A stretch of DNA of 64,000 nucleotides from Isoetes taiwanensis (GCA_021234155.1 JAJEKV010000006.1:7224435-7288434); one strand, 5' to 3'; counted from the stretch's first letter, positions 43,086-57,193 are shown. Made by a program: numbers and translations. The notes: generated by a model not told the origin, from the sequence alone.

Positions 43086-46000
43086 ATTTTAGAAAGATAC
43101 CCACACATGCATGGCTGGAGACAAAATTGAATTTAAACTAACCAAAGGACTCGTGGCAAGAAAAAGGTTCAAAGGAATATTTACAATAAATAAGTGTTAG
43201 TTAAGGAAATGATACAGGTTACGTGTAGATATATGGGTATGTTGGCAAACTAATGGTTAAGATATATAAGGGAACTGTTAGTGATACATAGAGATAAACG
43301 CTGGTGCATGAGCAAAATGAACCTCGAAGCAAGTCGTCTCTACATACAAGTGCATTGAAGATTACAGTACAACACTACAATGGTGGAGGTTGAGGTTGCA
43401 AAGAATTTATCCCTAACTTAATGCCAATATACCAAGGGAAGTGTTAGTGAAAACATTGGAACAAAGCCAACTAAAATGAAAGTAACGTGATCACCTCGAG
43501 CTCATTTCTAGCTAGAAGATGAAAAATATAAGACCTCCAAGAAAAGACATGAGTTCATATAAGAAGAATAGAGGCTGACTATAATATAAAAGTCCCAAAT
43601 AAAAATGCCATTGATCTGAAAGAAACAACATTTTATCTCCACATGCACACCATGGTCCACCATAATAACGAACAAGAAAAATCATACAAATCAATTTTTG
43701 AAGCACAACAATATAAAGCATGCAATAAGGAAGGAAAATGCCCAAGAAAAATAAGCACAACACCCAAGAAATGAAAAGCAAATAATAGTATTAGGGACTG
43801 AAAGTGAGATCGAAGCCGAAGTCGAGGGTTGAGGTCAAAGACATAGCCAAAATGGGGAAAGAGGACAAGCACAAATGATCAAGTTAAAAACAACGACTCA
43901 TTGAATTGGCGCACGCCAAGCTTGTTCTAATAGGAGAGGATCGGGGAACTCATAAGTTGGCAAGAGGAGCCCAGCTTTAAAGCTAATTCACATGGAGGAT
44001 AAAACATAAGTGGATCTAGATGAGGCCCAAGAAGGACCTCTGTGGAGGATAATGGAGTTAGTATCGGTATGAAAAACATGAACATGAAACAAACTCCAAA
44101 CTAGATAAAAGGGCAGGTAGGAGGGAAGCTTAATTTCCGCATGAAGAGACGCCAGGAGAAGACGCCGATAACCAAACACAAGAATGAATATGTATATATT
44201 GCTCGCCCCTTCCTGCATCGCCGATCGATGGCCCGGATCGATGCCTATTCCGTGGCGACCCTGGAAGAACACAAAATCGGGCCGACATCCGTAGAACTTC
44301 CTTTATATGTTTTCTTTAATACTGACGAGAAACATCAAGATATTGAGTTAGAGTCCAAATGACATAGCAAGAGTTGGGCCGCCTTTATCGAGGCACCATT
44401 TATATCCCTACATAGTCTAGAATAGGATCTTAACTTCAAGATAAATAAACTTCAATATCAATAGAGTAAAAATGTTCAAAAAATTAGAAAGATACCTACA
44501 TGCATGTAAGCGAGACAAATTGAATAAATCAAACCAGCGGACTCTAAAAGAAAAGGTTCAAAATGAATATTTTACAAATAAATAAGTTAGTTGGCGAAAT
44601 GATACAGTGGTTGCTGTAGATATATGGCATGTTGACAAACTAATGGTTGGCGACAAGGAGCGTAAGGAATCTGTTAGGTGATACATAGAGATAAACGCTG
44701 AAAGTGCATGAGTAAAATAAACCCCTCGGGAAGCAAGTCGCTCTACATACAAGTGCATTGAAGATCACAAAGGTAAAACTACTAATGGTGGAGGTTGAGG
44801 TTGCAACAATTTATCCCTGCTAATGGCAATATACCAAGGGAAGTGTTGGTGAAAACATTGAACAAAGCCAACCAAATGAAAGTAACGTGATCACCAGCCT
44901 ATTTTCAGCTAGAAGATGAAAATATAAGACCTCCAAGAAAAGACAGATGAGTCTATATAAGAAGGAATAGTATGCTTTGACGCTAACATAAGTCCCAAAT
45001 AAAAATGCCATTGATCTAAACAACATTTTATCTCCTACATGCACAATGATGGTCCACCATAATAATGAAATTCAAGAAAATCATATTAAATCAATTTTGA
45101 TGCAATAACAATATGTGCCATGCAATAAGGAAGGAAATGCCCAAGAAAACAACAATTTAACTCAAGAAATGAAAAAGCAAATAATAGTATTAGGGGACTG
45201 AGGAGATCGAGTTTAAAGTCGAGGGTTGCGGTCAAAGACATAGCCAAAATGGGGAAAGAGGACAAGCACAAAATGACCGGGTTAAAAACAACGATCATTG
45301 AATTTGGTACGCCGTTTGTTCTAATAGGAGAGGATCAACCATGTTGGCGAGGAGAGCCCAAGCAGCTTATCGGCGAGGATAAAACATAAGCGGACGATGA
45401 GGCCCAAGCAGAAGTGATCCGAGGGAGGATAATGGAGTTAGTATCGAAAAAGGAAAAACATGAATACGAAACAACAAACTCCAAACTAGATAAAAGGGCG
45501 GTAGGAGGGAAGCATTGCAAGGAAGGAGACGTCATTGAGAAGACGCCGATAACCAAACACAAGAATGAATACAGATAGAGATATTGGTTTCGCCCTTCCA
45601 GAATGCCGACCGATGGCTCTGGATCGATATTCTTGGCCTCTGGTAAGGGACTCAGAAGAACACAAAAATCGGGCCACATCCGCAGAACTTCCTTTATATA
45701 AAGGCTTCATCACGACGAAACATCAAGATATTGAGTTAGAGTCCAAATGACATAGCAAGAGTTACCGCCTCTACCAGGACAGATATCCCTACATAGTCTG
45801 TTAGAATAGGATTCAAATCAAGATAAATAAATCCAATATCAATAGAGTAAAAGAATGTTCAAAAAATTAGAAAGATAAATCTACATGCATGTATGGAGAC
45901 AAAATTAATAAACGAACCAAAGGACTCTGCAAGAAAAAGGTTCAAAGGAATATTTACAAATAAATAAGTGTTAGTTAAGGAAATGATACAGTGGTTACAG

Positions 46001-49000
46001 TGTAGATATATGGCATGTTGACAAACTAATGGTTAAGATAAGGAGCGCAAGAAATTCAGTAGTGATACATAGAGATAAACGCTGAAGTGCATGGGTGTCT
46101 AACTCGAAGCAAGTCGCTCGGTACAAGCGCATTGAAGATCACAGCTGGCAAAACTACAATGGTGGAGGTTGAGGTTGCGCTGTCTCTATCCCCTGCTAAT
46201 GGCAATATACCAAGGGAAGTGTTAGTGAAAACATTGAACAAAAGCCAACCAAATGAAAGTAACGGTGATCACCTCGAGCCTACTCTTTCTAGCTAGGAAG
46301 ATGAAAATATAAGACCTCCAAGAAAAGATGATGAGTCTATATAAGAAGAAATAGAGTTTTGATCACAATATTAAGTCCTACCAAAAATGCCATTGATCTA
46401 GTAACAACATTTTATCTCCTACATGCACAAATGATGGTCCACCATAATAATGAACAAGAAAAATCATACAAATCAATTTTGAAGCACAACAATACAGCCA
46501 TGCAATAAGGAAGGAAATGCCCAAGAAAATACAACAATTTAACTCAAGAAAGGAAAAGCAAATAATAGTATTAGGGACCGAGTGGAGATCGAGTTTAAAG
46601 TCGAGGTTGAGGTCAAAGATACAGCCAAAATGGGGAAAGAGGACAAGCACAAAATGACTGGTTAAAAAACAACTTAATTCATTGACCAAGTACGGCCAAG
46701 CTTGTTCTAATAGGAGAGGATCAGAACCATAAGTTGGCAAGAGGAGCCCAGCTAAAGCCATCTTATTATGAGAGGATAAAACATAAGTGGACTAGGATGA
46801 GGCCCGCTGAAGTGAAGTCTGCATGATGATCACTCATTGAATTGCGTTTTCGGCCAAGCTTCACTTAATAGGAGAGGATCGTAACCATAAGTTGGCAAGA
46901 GGATTTCCAGTTAAAGCCATTCATTATGAGAGGATAAAAACATAAGGGATCTAGATGAGGCCCGCCGAAGTGAAGTCCGTGATGATGACTAGAAGATAAG
47001 AAGCATATGTTAGCTGAATATTAAACTTAATCTAACTAAAGCCGAAAAAGGAATTGATAGCATTTCATGGCTTGAACCCTCATCCATAAGGTGATAAACC
47101 CATACCTTTAACAACAACACTATATATTTGGTGGTACATGTGTTAGTATGTAAAATGAAATCTCTATAAATGTAGAAAATGAAAAAGGGCAACTAAACTC
47201 GTGATGTGCAAATCCATCAGCTATAAGGGAGCGCAGAGCTTAATCTCGAGAAAAACGGAGCAAGATGCATAGCTAGATTAAGAATATTAAAATTGATGGA
47301 GTATGCCGAGATGAGATGATTTGTCGAGTAAGTTGAGCTGCCCAAGTCTCTCACTTAATTGATTCTACTCCATCGAATCCTACCGTGATGCAACCAAATA
47401 ACACAACGAGATACCGTGAGTCAGCCTTCAAACCGGTTGGTGCCACTAGACCAGATGCATGCTAAAAACGCCACTCCCAATTGACATGCATAAATCAGCC
47501 AGCATGCACGAGGCAATTGTGCTATGTAGGAATGAACTACCGCCTTGCAAAAAATGCATAGAAAACTCGCAAAGCAAGATGAATACTTCCAAGAGTCCCG
47601 AAAGCCACCAAGTCTATGAATTGATTCGCTCTCGGATGAAGCTGCCCCGCATGCAACAAAATACCACAAAGAAAGATACCAAAGTCACCAAATCGCTGGT
47701 GTCCCCTGGGTGGAGGAAATCAATCTTCTGCTATCTCAGCCAGGAATCCTCCTCATAGCATTACGCTAAGCAAAAATTTACCGGCCAAGAAAACCATGGA
47801 AGAGCAAGCAAAAAGGGAAGGAAAAAGGAAGAGCAATCTAAAAGGGAAGAAAAGAGGAAGAACGGGTCTAAAGAGGAAGAATGAGGAAAAAGCAATCGCA
47901 AAGGGAAGAAAAGAGGATGGATAGAGCCTGGCAGCCGGCAAGGAAGAGACTGCGGAGAAGACGCCGATAACCAAACACAAGAATGAATACAGCATATATA
48001 GCTGCTCGTCCTTCCTTAATGCCGCATCCATGGCTCGAATCGGGATGCCTATTTATCAAGATGAACTTCTAGGAAATTACCAATAACTACAAGTACCTTT
48101 AGGAATACTCAGTGGATAAGAGTCCAAACTGTCCAAGCAAAGGAGCAAAAAGTAAACGATGGGCCCCTAAAGTACCGTATGCAATGCAGCTGATGTGCCA
48201 AAGCAGATATGGAACTTTAGCTTGAAAAGAATGCTTTCTTATAGCACCGGGTCCAATCCATAGTTTTGTATGGATGGAAGTATAGGGTCCTGGATTGGCA
48301 TTGATACTTGGAAAGGTTGAGAAAGTTCAAAAAGAAATTCTTTCTGGCCTGAACTTGGAACAAAAAATGCAAACTCCATATGATATAATGTTAGCGTAAT
48401 GTGGAATGCTTACATTGAAAGCGTAAAGAGGCGCTTTGCGCACTTTAATTGCGTCTATAAGGTGTTGTAACAAGGTTTAGAAAATGAAACGCGACTTATT
48501 TAAGAAGTGCGCTCGAAGATTCCTTTATAAAAATTGAAAACTTAAAAAAAACAGATAAAATAATTCTAATACCCAAAAAGCAACATTTTTGTAGTTTCTT
48601 TCATTTTAAAAGAGGGCAAAAATGCTTGTTTTGAGGAGAGAGACATTGATCCTGGATAACCAAGAAGTATTTATTGTTGAAAATAGAAGGAGATATAGTT
48701 TGTCTTTTCGGTGTTTCTTAATATAAGTACTAAGAAAAATCAAACATAGGAAAGACAAAGAGTGCGGGAAATCATGGAGCAAGAAAGGTTGTTCTAATTA
48801 AGCATCAGTTTGAAGAGACAAAGCCAAATTTCTTTAAAAAAAAATCTTCATCAAAAAATATATTGCAATTCTGTAGTACGCTTCATAAATGGAAGTAGTT
48901 AATAACTCTATTTGTATAAATTCTATATGGGAGGTGGGAGGTGTGGCTCTTCCTAGTCCACGTGGACTCTCAGACTTCTTTAGGGACTGCCTCTTTGGCG

Positions 49001-51900
49001 AGCCCACAATGTGCCAGAGATCGCCTCTTCCATTCCAACTTACCGGCACAGCGCGTTTCTCGGCACAAATGACAGTCTAAGCTCCACAAACTCCACCTCC
49101 TCATCTTTTCTCCTCGTAAGTGGGAGGTCGATTTCGTGGTAAGTGCCTTTAACATCACTGCACCGCTTCTTGTTCCCAGCTCGCTTTCATCGTGAAAGGA
49201 TTCACAAGAGCTTATCCCGGATCCTGATGAAACTTACTTTATCCGGTCTATGTCGACGAAGACGACATTGGTACCGCCATAAGCAATAATAAACTACCGT
49301 GGTGCCCTCGATCCAAAATGCATCTAAGATCCAGCCCGTATGAAACCATCAGACAATTATTAATAAGCCTGCGGGTTTCGATATCAGACACAACAGCCTT
49401 GTCGCTGTGGGTCTCTTAATCGGTAATCACTCGAACCGAAAAGCATTGCGGTGGAGGGAGTCTTCTATTCTCACAGATTGAATGAACCATGGTTTTTGGC
49501 GCCCGCTACCGGTGAAAAACCTATATGAAAATGCTCTAAACAACTCACTAAGCTGACCACCACCATGACCTTGACGCTTTGTTTTAAGCCCGGCCAAACA
49601 ATACGTAAAGAATTAAAAATTAGTAGAAAGAAAACAAGGAAAATAAGTTAGCCCAAGAGGTGGCTGCATAAATTTATACCACTCGCTGTCTTGTCAGATA
49701 AATTTATACCACTTATAGCATGCGTGATAAATTTATACAAACATTGCCTTGTCAGAGTAAATTTATACTCACGGTTGTCTGTACCGCTTTAAATTTAAAT
49801 TTTAAGGCGTACCGTGGTATAAATTTATACCGGAGTTACGTGAAAGAAAAAGCTGCTGAATGTAAAGCTTACCAAACGCTAGCTTTTCGGCCGGGCAAGC
49901 ATGTGACCGCTTCCTATATAGGTTTTAAGCACCGGCTATATCGCCTCAGAGGGTTGGAATGGAAAATGATGACCCTCCAGCGAAGCGTGACATCGTGACT
50001 TCCTTCAAAGCATCCAAAAAGAACGGACTTTGCACGCATGGAAAGCCTCCTCGGCCAAAAAAGTGCTATCCTTAATTCCCAGCCATAAGGGAGTATCCGC
50101 GAATGCATAATGTAAAATTTTGCTTGTCTAAAAGAGTCCCCAAAATTTCTGCAATCACCTTAACAATCCCTGCATAAAGCAGCCCCCACTCAAATGTTGT
50201 AAATCTCTCTTTAACTATATTTCAAACCGCTAGTGCCGACTTCTTTTCCCTCGCCAATTGCCTTCAGTCAGCCTCTCCTCCTTTGGCCCTCCCTATGAAC
50301 TGTGCTTAAAAATCCAGTTTGGTAGCCCTTCCTTCTTCGCTCAGAAGAATATCAGGACAAAGGCACAAAACAGAACATATTTTCTCAGAAAACCTACCCA
50401 AACGCATCGGCTAATGTACTGCTCTCGATGATACTCATATGTGGTGGCCAACCTTGGGTATAAAAGCTTGCACTCCTCCCAAATTCCTCTAGGTTTAGTC
50501 GCCATTAACTCTACCGGCAGTGACAAATGTTCCTTCTCGACCGCAAAGGGAAAAATGCTTGTAAGACAAAAAATAGAAAAAAACACGGTGATAAAGCAAA
50601 ATGAGGCTTACGCCTTAGCTTCCTTTGGCCATCTCTGCCTAATGTGAATTCCTTTGGCCACAACTTTTCCAAGAGGCTTAACAAAAATTTCTTTTGTTTT
50701 TAGACTCAGAATCGCTAGCCCGGTGGTACAATGTTCATATTTTTGTTTTGATTCACCACCTTGGTTTCTTCTCGCTGAGCTAGCTTTGTTCTTTAAGCCT
50801 TACCATCTTCAACATACAAAAATCTCTTTGAAGATCCCACACCTGTGAAATGGTCAAACGCAGAAGCTTAGTGTTGAATGGCGAAGAGAATTTGTTGCAA
50901 TTTCTACCGCCTTAACGCGCATCGTGACTAGTCACGTGCATAAATTTATACCGCGGCCTAGATTTATATAAAGGCTCCTAACGGCATAAATTTATACCGT
51001 GACCAGGCTATAACACACTCTAACCACGCTAAACATACTACAAAGACTGAATTAAAGATTTTACTTACTTGACCAATTCACCGCTATATGTCCTTCTTTC
51101 TATTCAGGTTTTGGCCTCCAATTTATCCCTACTAGTCCGCAGTTGATAATTGGAATTATTATCATGCTTAATCCAAATCAGCCAAGAAGGGTAATGTGGT
51201 TGCTGCAGCTTGAGCAAGTAAGGGATTAGTGGTGGAAATTTATGGAGAAGGTCCCTATAGTATCGGTTCCGCAACAGGTTGTAGCTTTCATGCGATGAGT
51301 ACTCTACTTTTTTCATTGACTATATATTCGAACAGATTTCTTATCTTTTTCCCCTAATCTTCGTGGTTTTTTTTGTGCTGTAAAAGTTATATCATATGAA
51401 TACAAACCGCCGCTTTTCCGCTAAAAAAAAAAAAAAAAAAAAAAAACGGATCTTGTCTTATTAGGCTCATTTTTATTCAAAGTCATCAGCCGGTGATTGT
51501 GACTCACTTCGCACGACTTTTGCCTCTTCGCCCTCAAGTTACACTCCATCGTGAATATGCCTAATGCTTTTCCACACTTCAAGCACGGGCTTTTCCTTTG
51601 ATAGTTCTTTTTCTTGCCTCAGAATCGCAGGTGCCTCCCAAGGACATAATAGTGTAATCTTCAAGTCTGCCTTTTGTAATCTTTTAATTGCTACTTCTAT
51701 CAACCATCACAACTAGTGGGCTTACACACAAGCATGAGGATTCCTCTCATCTTTGCTTAAGGATAGCCACATGTGTCACAGCATAACTTTTCGACTCAAG
51801 CACTCCTAATTCCATCTTCATTTTGGTGGCCTTTTAATAGTGCTTAGTGTCAAAGAAATGGTCTCATTTTGAGGAGTTTGGTTTCATTTACTTTCTTAGA
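43086..51900 (+). repeat. Noisy direct duplicate of ~33.4-42.2 kb
   Basis: In order: the 1.40-kb tandem units (boundaries near 44,041 and 45,423), the partial unit (46,810-46,970), the exon-like fragments (47,330-47,700), the repeat piece (47,940-48,050), the LINE F fragment (48,050-48,468), the left TIR (48,469), and the methyltransferase with its palindromes (to about 51,000) and upstream DNA. Every few tens of bases there is a 1-3 nt indel or a T/C change, unlike the near-identical clean tandem copies. This looks like uncorrected long-read sequence. A truly ancient duplicate is the alternative. Confidence 0.85.
48925..50840 (-). pseudogene. Noisy second copy of the methyltransferase
   Basis: Same exon order as the first copy, but no frame stays open for more than a few dozen codons. 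Palindromes lie at about 49,670-49,840 and 50,935-51,000. If the region is an assembly duplicate, this is the same gene read twice and should not be counted as a paralogue. Confidence 0.7.
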
Positions 51901-52864
51901 ATGGCACTTGGATTCTATCCCCTGAGGGTCAAGACAACAACATCAGCTCCAGGAGCCTTTGTAGAGCTCACCGTCTCACCTTATAGTCAAGGTTTTTTGT
52001 GGTTCTTTTCTTTTGGTAGGAGGATGTGTATCATACTGTGGAATGCTTCCTACCCTTCCCCTTTGGCACCACCGCTCCTCCTCTTGTTCAAACCTCGCCC
52101 TTCCTACATCTTCTCTTGAGGAAGTGGTACCAAAGCACCCTTTGACCATTTCTTTTCTTTTCAGTATTACCGAGGACAAAATGTCCACTACGCCCTCGTG
52201 AATGCGGTAAATTAGGAAAGCAAGACTCGTGATAAATCTCTATACGCGAAGCCACTAAGACATACCTTACAGCTATTCTTGTAATTTTCCTCGCCATGTA
52301 ATCATGGACGCCTTTAGGCTCAGACATGCTTATGCGAGCATCTCTAATCGTTAGAATATAGAAGCATTCTCATCGCTAAGGTCATTATTGCACTTCATGC
52401 ACCCTCATCTTCATTTTCTCAAGGCAGCAAGGGTTGTCATTTCGGGCGGGTAGTAATCATCCTGGTAAACTTTCCTCCTCGAATCGGGTTACACAAATAC
52501 GTATGCCTCTCGCGGGTTTGCGCCTTTGCACCCCCGTGGTAATGCATTCACGCCCGGGTCTCACACCCATATGTTTGTGGCTCGTGGATTCGCCTTTGAT
52601 GATTGGCCTCTTCAGGTGAACTTTGATCTTTTGGCTGAAAAGGAGCAAAACTAATTTTACAATAAAAGAACAGTTATTCACTATTTTGGACACTTTAACT
52701 GTAAGAACCGGGCTTAAAGGACCTAAAAATGCACGCTTATTCTTTTAACCCCTTTATTTGTGTCATTTAACCTTTTAAAACACAACATTATTACTAAACT
52801 ACTAAGGTTCGTGGATATTTTTAGACACTGCACGCTACGAGAATAGAAACCTTAAATGTTATCT
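51901..52864. other. Element interior, unassigned
   Basis: First sequence after the duplicate ends, so probably the true continuation of the clean copy at ~42.2 kb. Minus-strand pieces (MSEPKGVHDYMARKITRIA near 52,327, then basic stretches in two alternating frames) might be further 5' exons of the methyltransferase transcript. I cannot identify them. Confidence 0.3.
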
Positions 52865-53250
52865 TTCCGATAAATTTATACCGCGAATTGTTCCGAACGT
52901 ATAAATTCTATACTTCGAAAGTACTCCAGAGGTATAAATTAAAACCGCTGCGTAACACTCTAGGTATAATGATGCAATGCTCGCGGTATCGAAGCCGTAT
53001 AAATTTATACCGCTGCTAACACTCGGGCTGTGATAAATTTATATGCCTTGTTAACGGTATGTGATAAATTTATACCGTCTGTAATATCCTTAACACATTA
53101 TGTGTTCGAACGGTATAAATTTATACCGGCCAGGTTTCGAGGCGATAAATTTATACTTCCGCGAAGTAAGTTCTCAGAACGTATAAATTTATAGCCAGAA
53201 GGAGGCGATAAATTTATACCGTCTAACAATTTCAGATAAATTTATACGTA
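52865..53250. repeat. Palindrome array between the divergent genes, cluster 1
   Basis: About eleven exact or near-exact copies of ATAAATTTATA at roughly 30-35-bp intervals, often flanked by GG/CC as in the intronic array. Small defects are probably read errors. It lies upstream of the DUF7869 gene and, on the other strand, upstream of the methyltransferase. Confidence 0.8.
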
Positions 53251-53511
53251 GCACCTAAGACTCAACAAATTAAAAGAGACGAAACTAGGAATAGTAATGG
53301 AATAGAGACTTACGTGGCCATGATCACTTATAGCTGTTCTGGAGAAGCAAATTGGGAGGGTATAAGGCGCAAATAATGAAATGCCTTCGACCGAAAGCAA
53401 AATGTGATGGTAGAAAATAGGTGACTCAAGCACGGGCTTAAGTAATTTCCTCAGAAGTGTCGCTTCGTGATAGCCCATAAAGTTTCCAATACAAGTGTTC
53501 TCGAAGTTTTC

Positions 53512-53690
53512 ATATAAATTTATACCGCTCGCTTCTATGTTGCCTCCTCTCAGAGTAAATTTATACCATCTCTCGTGATAAATTTATACAAATAAATACT
53601 TTTAAGTTACCCTCCTCTCAGATAAATTTAGTACCATCTCCGTATAAATTTATACCGGCCTCGTTTCTTCCGTCAGAGTAAATTATACAA
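53512..53690. repeat. Palindrome array between the divergent genes, cluster 2
   Basis: Six more copies of the (T)ATAAATTTATA core with short spacers, ending about 30 bp before ATGGCTCGAG, a possible start region of the plus-strand gene. Confidence 0.75.
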
Positions 53691-53699
53691 GCAGGACGC

Positions 53700-56600
53700 T
53701 TAACTTTCCTCGAAAGTATGGCTCGAGAGAAAAGAACCGGGCAGAGCCTCCAATCTCCTCGTCAGTAGGCTCTCCCCGCAATGACTTTCACACCTCCTCA
53801 ACTCGGGACACACTGTGAAGTAGCCACGAAAATTCTCGGCCCGGGATATTCAAAACCCCACCAAGGAGTTTACTCCAAAGATCTACTCACCTCCTGGGCT
53901 TCCACCTTCACTGGGGCCAATTTACTCCACTACACCCAAAATCAATGTTGTCACCCCACCAATGCTTACTCCCACCACAGTTTCGTATTCTCGGGACTAC
54001 CTCCTCCAGCTTCATTTTTAGTATCGCCTCCCATAGTCCATCAGGGCTGCCTCCCCTGAGGCAAATCACTTAACTCCATCCATTTCGCTTAATTATACTA
54101 CAACAAGTGGGAGGCCAATGCTTACGCAACTCTTGTGTTCTACGACACTTCAGAGCTGGTCAATTACGCCACCAACCTCGACATTTTTCCCCGAGAGGGA
54201 AAGCACCTCCCCGTGACTTGCCCACACCAAACCTCTCTCAAAGATCTACTAGTACACTCATATGTTGATCTCTCGCATTTAAGAAACACCTCATGTTGAT
54301 CTCTCGACGAGGGACCTACCAAAGCCACAAGACTCTATGTTCAATTCAAAGCTCCTGCAAGTAAGAATCTTGCTTAAACTTACACAAGAAAGCATGTACA
54401 ACCCAAAGAAGAAAGAAACTCATGGATCTATAGCTCACTTGAGGGGCAACATTACAAGCAAAGCAATCGCTTGTTCTCACCATTGTTTGCTTAAGATTGA
54501 CTAAAGGAATTGGAGGTTGATTCTGATAGTTACAGCTCAATGACTCTCAAGGACCAAAGGGGCTACTTAGCCTTCAATATTAGCCGATTATGGTGAGAAG
54601 TTTCATTTCTACACACTGGTGGCCACAATCAGTCATTAAACAGCCTTTAAATTGATTCATGCTTTTAGGCGTATTTAATTTGACCGGTCAAGAAAGGCTT
54701 GACAAGAATCCACAGCATTAATGACTACGGCCCTCAGAGGTATATCCAGAATTCATGCCCTTCTAATGTGTTTCTAGATGGAAGGTTTTTAAGGAGTCTT
54801 ATGAAACCCTAACAGCCCTATGTACCACTTGAGGACAACTTCACTTAAACGCGAAGTCTACTTATAATTATAAGGGATATGTGTGTTGAGGCTGGAGAAC
54901 GCTTATGTTCCGCTAATTTTACTTCACCGTATCAAAAGAGTTTTCTCAATGGGTCCATTCCTTTAGAAAGCACCTGATGTCTCTGCTTTAAAGCTACATG
55001 CCCGAATTAAAAAGCCTTAGACAAAAAATGCAAGGACACTTCACACTAAAAGTAAGTGTTTCCAAAACGGTTCTTGCCTTAGTTCTACTTGGTGCAGGTT
55101 CTTTCCAAACATATTTCCATTTCCTGCATGAATTGAAAGAGAAAACCAACGCTAATGTAGAAATCGTCAATCTTTGGAAAGGAGAAATTGACAAAACATA
55201 GGAAGAGGTGCTAATCGAACAACCACCAACTACACGTTGTTATTGATGGAATGGACTTAAGAGACCAATCTCTACCACATTTTGTCAATGTGCCCAAGGA
55301 TGTCGGAAGAAGATTTCCATACACCTCGCATGTTGTTGGTGTTATGGCATTTAATGGAAAACTATCTTGTAAGGCATTTTTGAACTATCCAAACATTCAT
55401 GCCGATCCAAATCTCACTATCACACACATTATTGAATAAGCTTTTTCCAATCTAGAACATATACCACCGGTTCTATATTATCTTCGCTAGGACAACACGA
55501 CAAGAGAAAATAGAATCAAGCATTTTGCTTACTGCTATGTTAGTTGAGAAACAACTCAAGGAAGCGTGAAGATTGGTTTCGCTGTTGGTCATACATAAGA
55601 TCAAATTCGACTGGGATGTTCAAGAGGGTTCTCTAAACGCCTTGTTCAAAAGCCTCAGCCTACTGTAATGACCAGGTTATCCAAGATTCTACAATCCTCC
55701 AGACATCAAGTTATTAGAAGAAACTTACATTCTCAAGGAATGGATTTTTCGAGATCAACTGGTCACTGTATATTGAGCCCTTGAGAAAGCATTACATTTC
55801 AAAGATCGGGATCAAAATTTCACTTGTAGACTCAAGTAAGGCCATCTTACAAGGAAAGAACATGCCACATCCCAAAATCGCGTACCAATGTGTATTCAAT
55901 CTTATTCGCGACTAATTCCTAATACTAGTTCTATGCTCTCTCAAGCAGAGCAAATGCCTCTAAAAGTTTGAAAGAAATCACAGAGTGCAAGGAGGGAAGG
56001 AGCATTTGGACTCAAACAAATCATTGGATTATATTGAGACAAGTATTCAACAGGCTCTAACCACTTTGGGGAGGCACGCTTTGTGGTGCTCGCTAACGCA
56101 TATGTTGTAAGCTTCATTGCAAGCTCAAGCACGCTTTATTCAACCGGCTATCTAGGCAAACTCTCCCCGTGTTGAGAATCAAGAGGAATGTAGAGATAAT
56201 GGCTAGCTCGCATGAAGATGATGAGTTCATGTACACCGGCTCCCCGTGACGCATCGCACAACAAGTTAAGCCTCCGAAGTCTCCTGCCTGCCTCGCCGAT
56301 TCAAAGGAATGCTTTTCATAACCTGGCCCCAAATTCGACAATGATGAACTGGAAGCCATTCGCTAGCTAGAGTAATCGGAGGTACCAAGAGAGATGGAAT
56401 TTACCACCAAAAGTGCACCGATGAGAACAAATGCCGCCAATGCTTCAATGGGAGTTATACTTTGGAGATGGTAAAACAAAGAGGGAAAGAGAGAGCAAAG
56501 TCCAAAAGCAACACTTCGGCCATAGATCTAGTCAAGCAGCTAGTTCTTGCATATGACTCTTTGTTCCCTGACCTAATAAGCACGATGGTCACCAAACTTT

Positions 56601-56900
56601 AATAAGGTCGGCATGTGGATTAGACAAACAACCTAGAAAGTGTGGCCAAAAGATGATGATGAAGACTCACTTATAGACAAAGGAGAGGAGGATCGTCGAG
56701 TACATCCAAATTTTGAGGAGTGAAGCCGAGGATGAAGGCTCAAGGGATCGTGGATTAAATGAAATCATAATGAGATGCATCTTGATATTGTCAAGAAATG
56801 TAAGTTTGTCCGATGACTCCTAATTACGTAAAGAACAAAGTGCGTGTGATGAGTAGTTTGTCAAAATGTCCTATATTTTGACAATTTTGTTCATAATTTT
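53700..56900 (+). pseudogene. DUF7869-family protein, candidate transposase, frame-broken
   Basis: The recognisable core is at 55,240-55,680, in one frame interrupted by stops. It reads VVIDGMDLRDQSLPHFVNVPK, then HVVGVMAFNGKL, then FLNYPNIHADPNLTITHIIE, then LEHIPPVLYYL, then DNTTRENR..FAYCYV, then VKIGFAVGHT.DQI and FSKRLVQK. The order IDGMD, LPHF, LDN..REN and VGHTH(E/D)QID..FSR is that of DUF7869 proteins, a family of unknown function often linked to repeats. Upstream pieces at 53,781-54,060 and 54,990-55,195 probably belong to the N-terminal part; 55,940-56,700 is probably the C-terminus. Conserved acidic and His residues suggest a nuclease-like fold, but this is inference. Breaks look like read errors, so the real gene may be intact. 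Confidence 0.6.
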
Positions 56901-57193
56901 GTACACTTCACAACCTTGAATATATCACTTCTTTGTCAATCTGTTTCACCCTTGCTATTTTTTTATTGCCCCTTTTGCTACTAATTTTATATAAGTAACT
57001 ATTTTTGTTCTAAATTAGGAGGATGAAACTGCTATTTAAAAATTTTGCAAGGAAGTTATATTCAATCAACCCCTCAAAAAGCGGGTGCAATCTTTAAATT
57101 ACTTTTAATCATACACCCCGCTACAAAACCTTTTAAAATGGACTTTTAGGAATTTTAGGGAATCTTTCAAAGACTTTGAAGTGCGTTTGGAGC

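Noticed and set aside
48925-50840. Second methyltransferase as a true paralogue
   Set aside because: It sits in a block that repeats over 8 kb of flanking repeats, LINE and terminus with read-error-like differences, so it is more likely the same locus twice.
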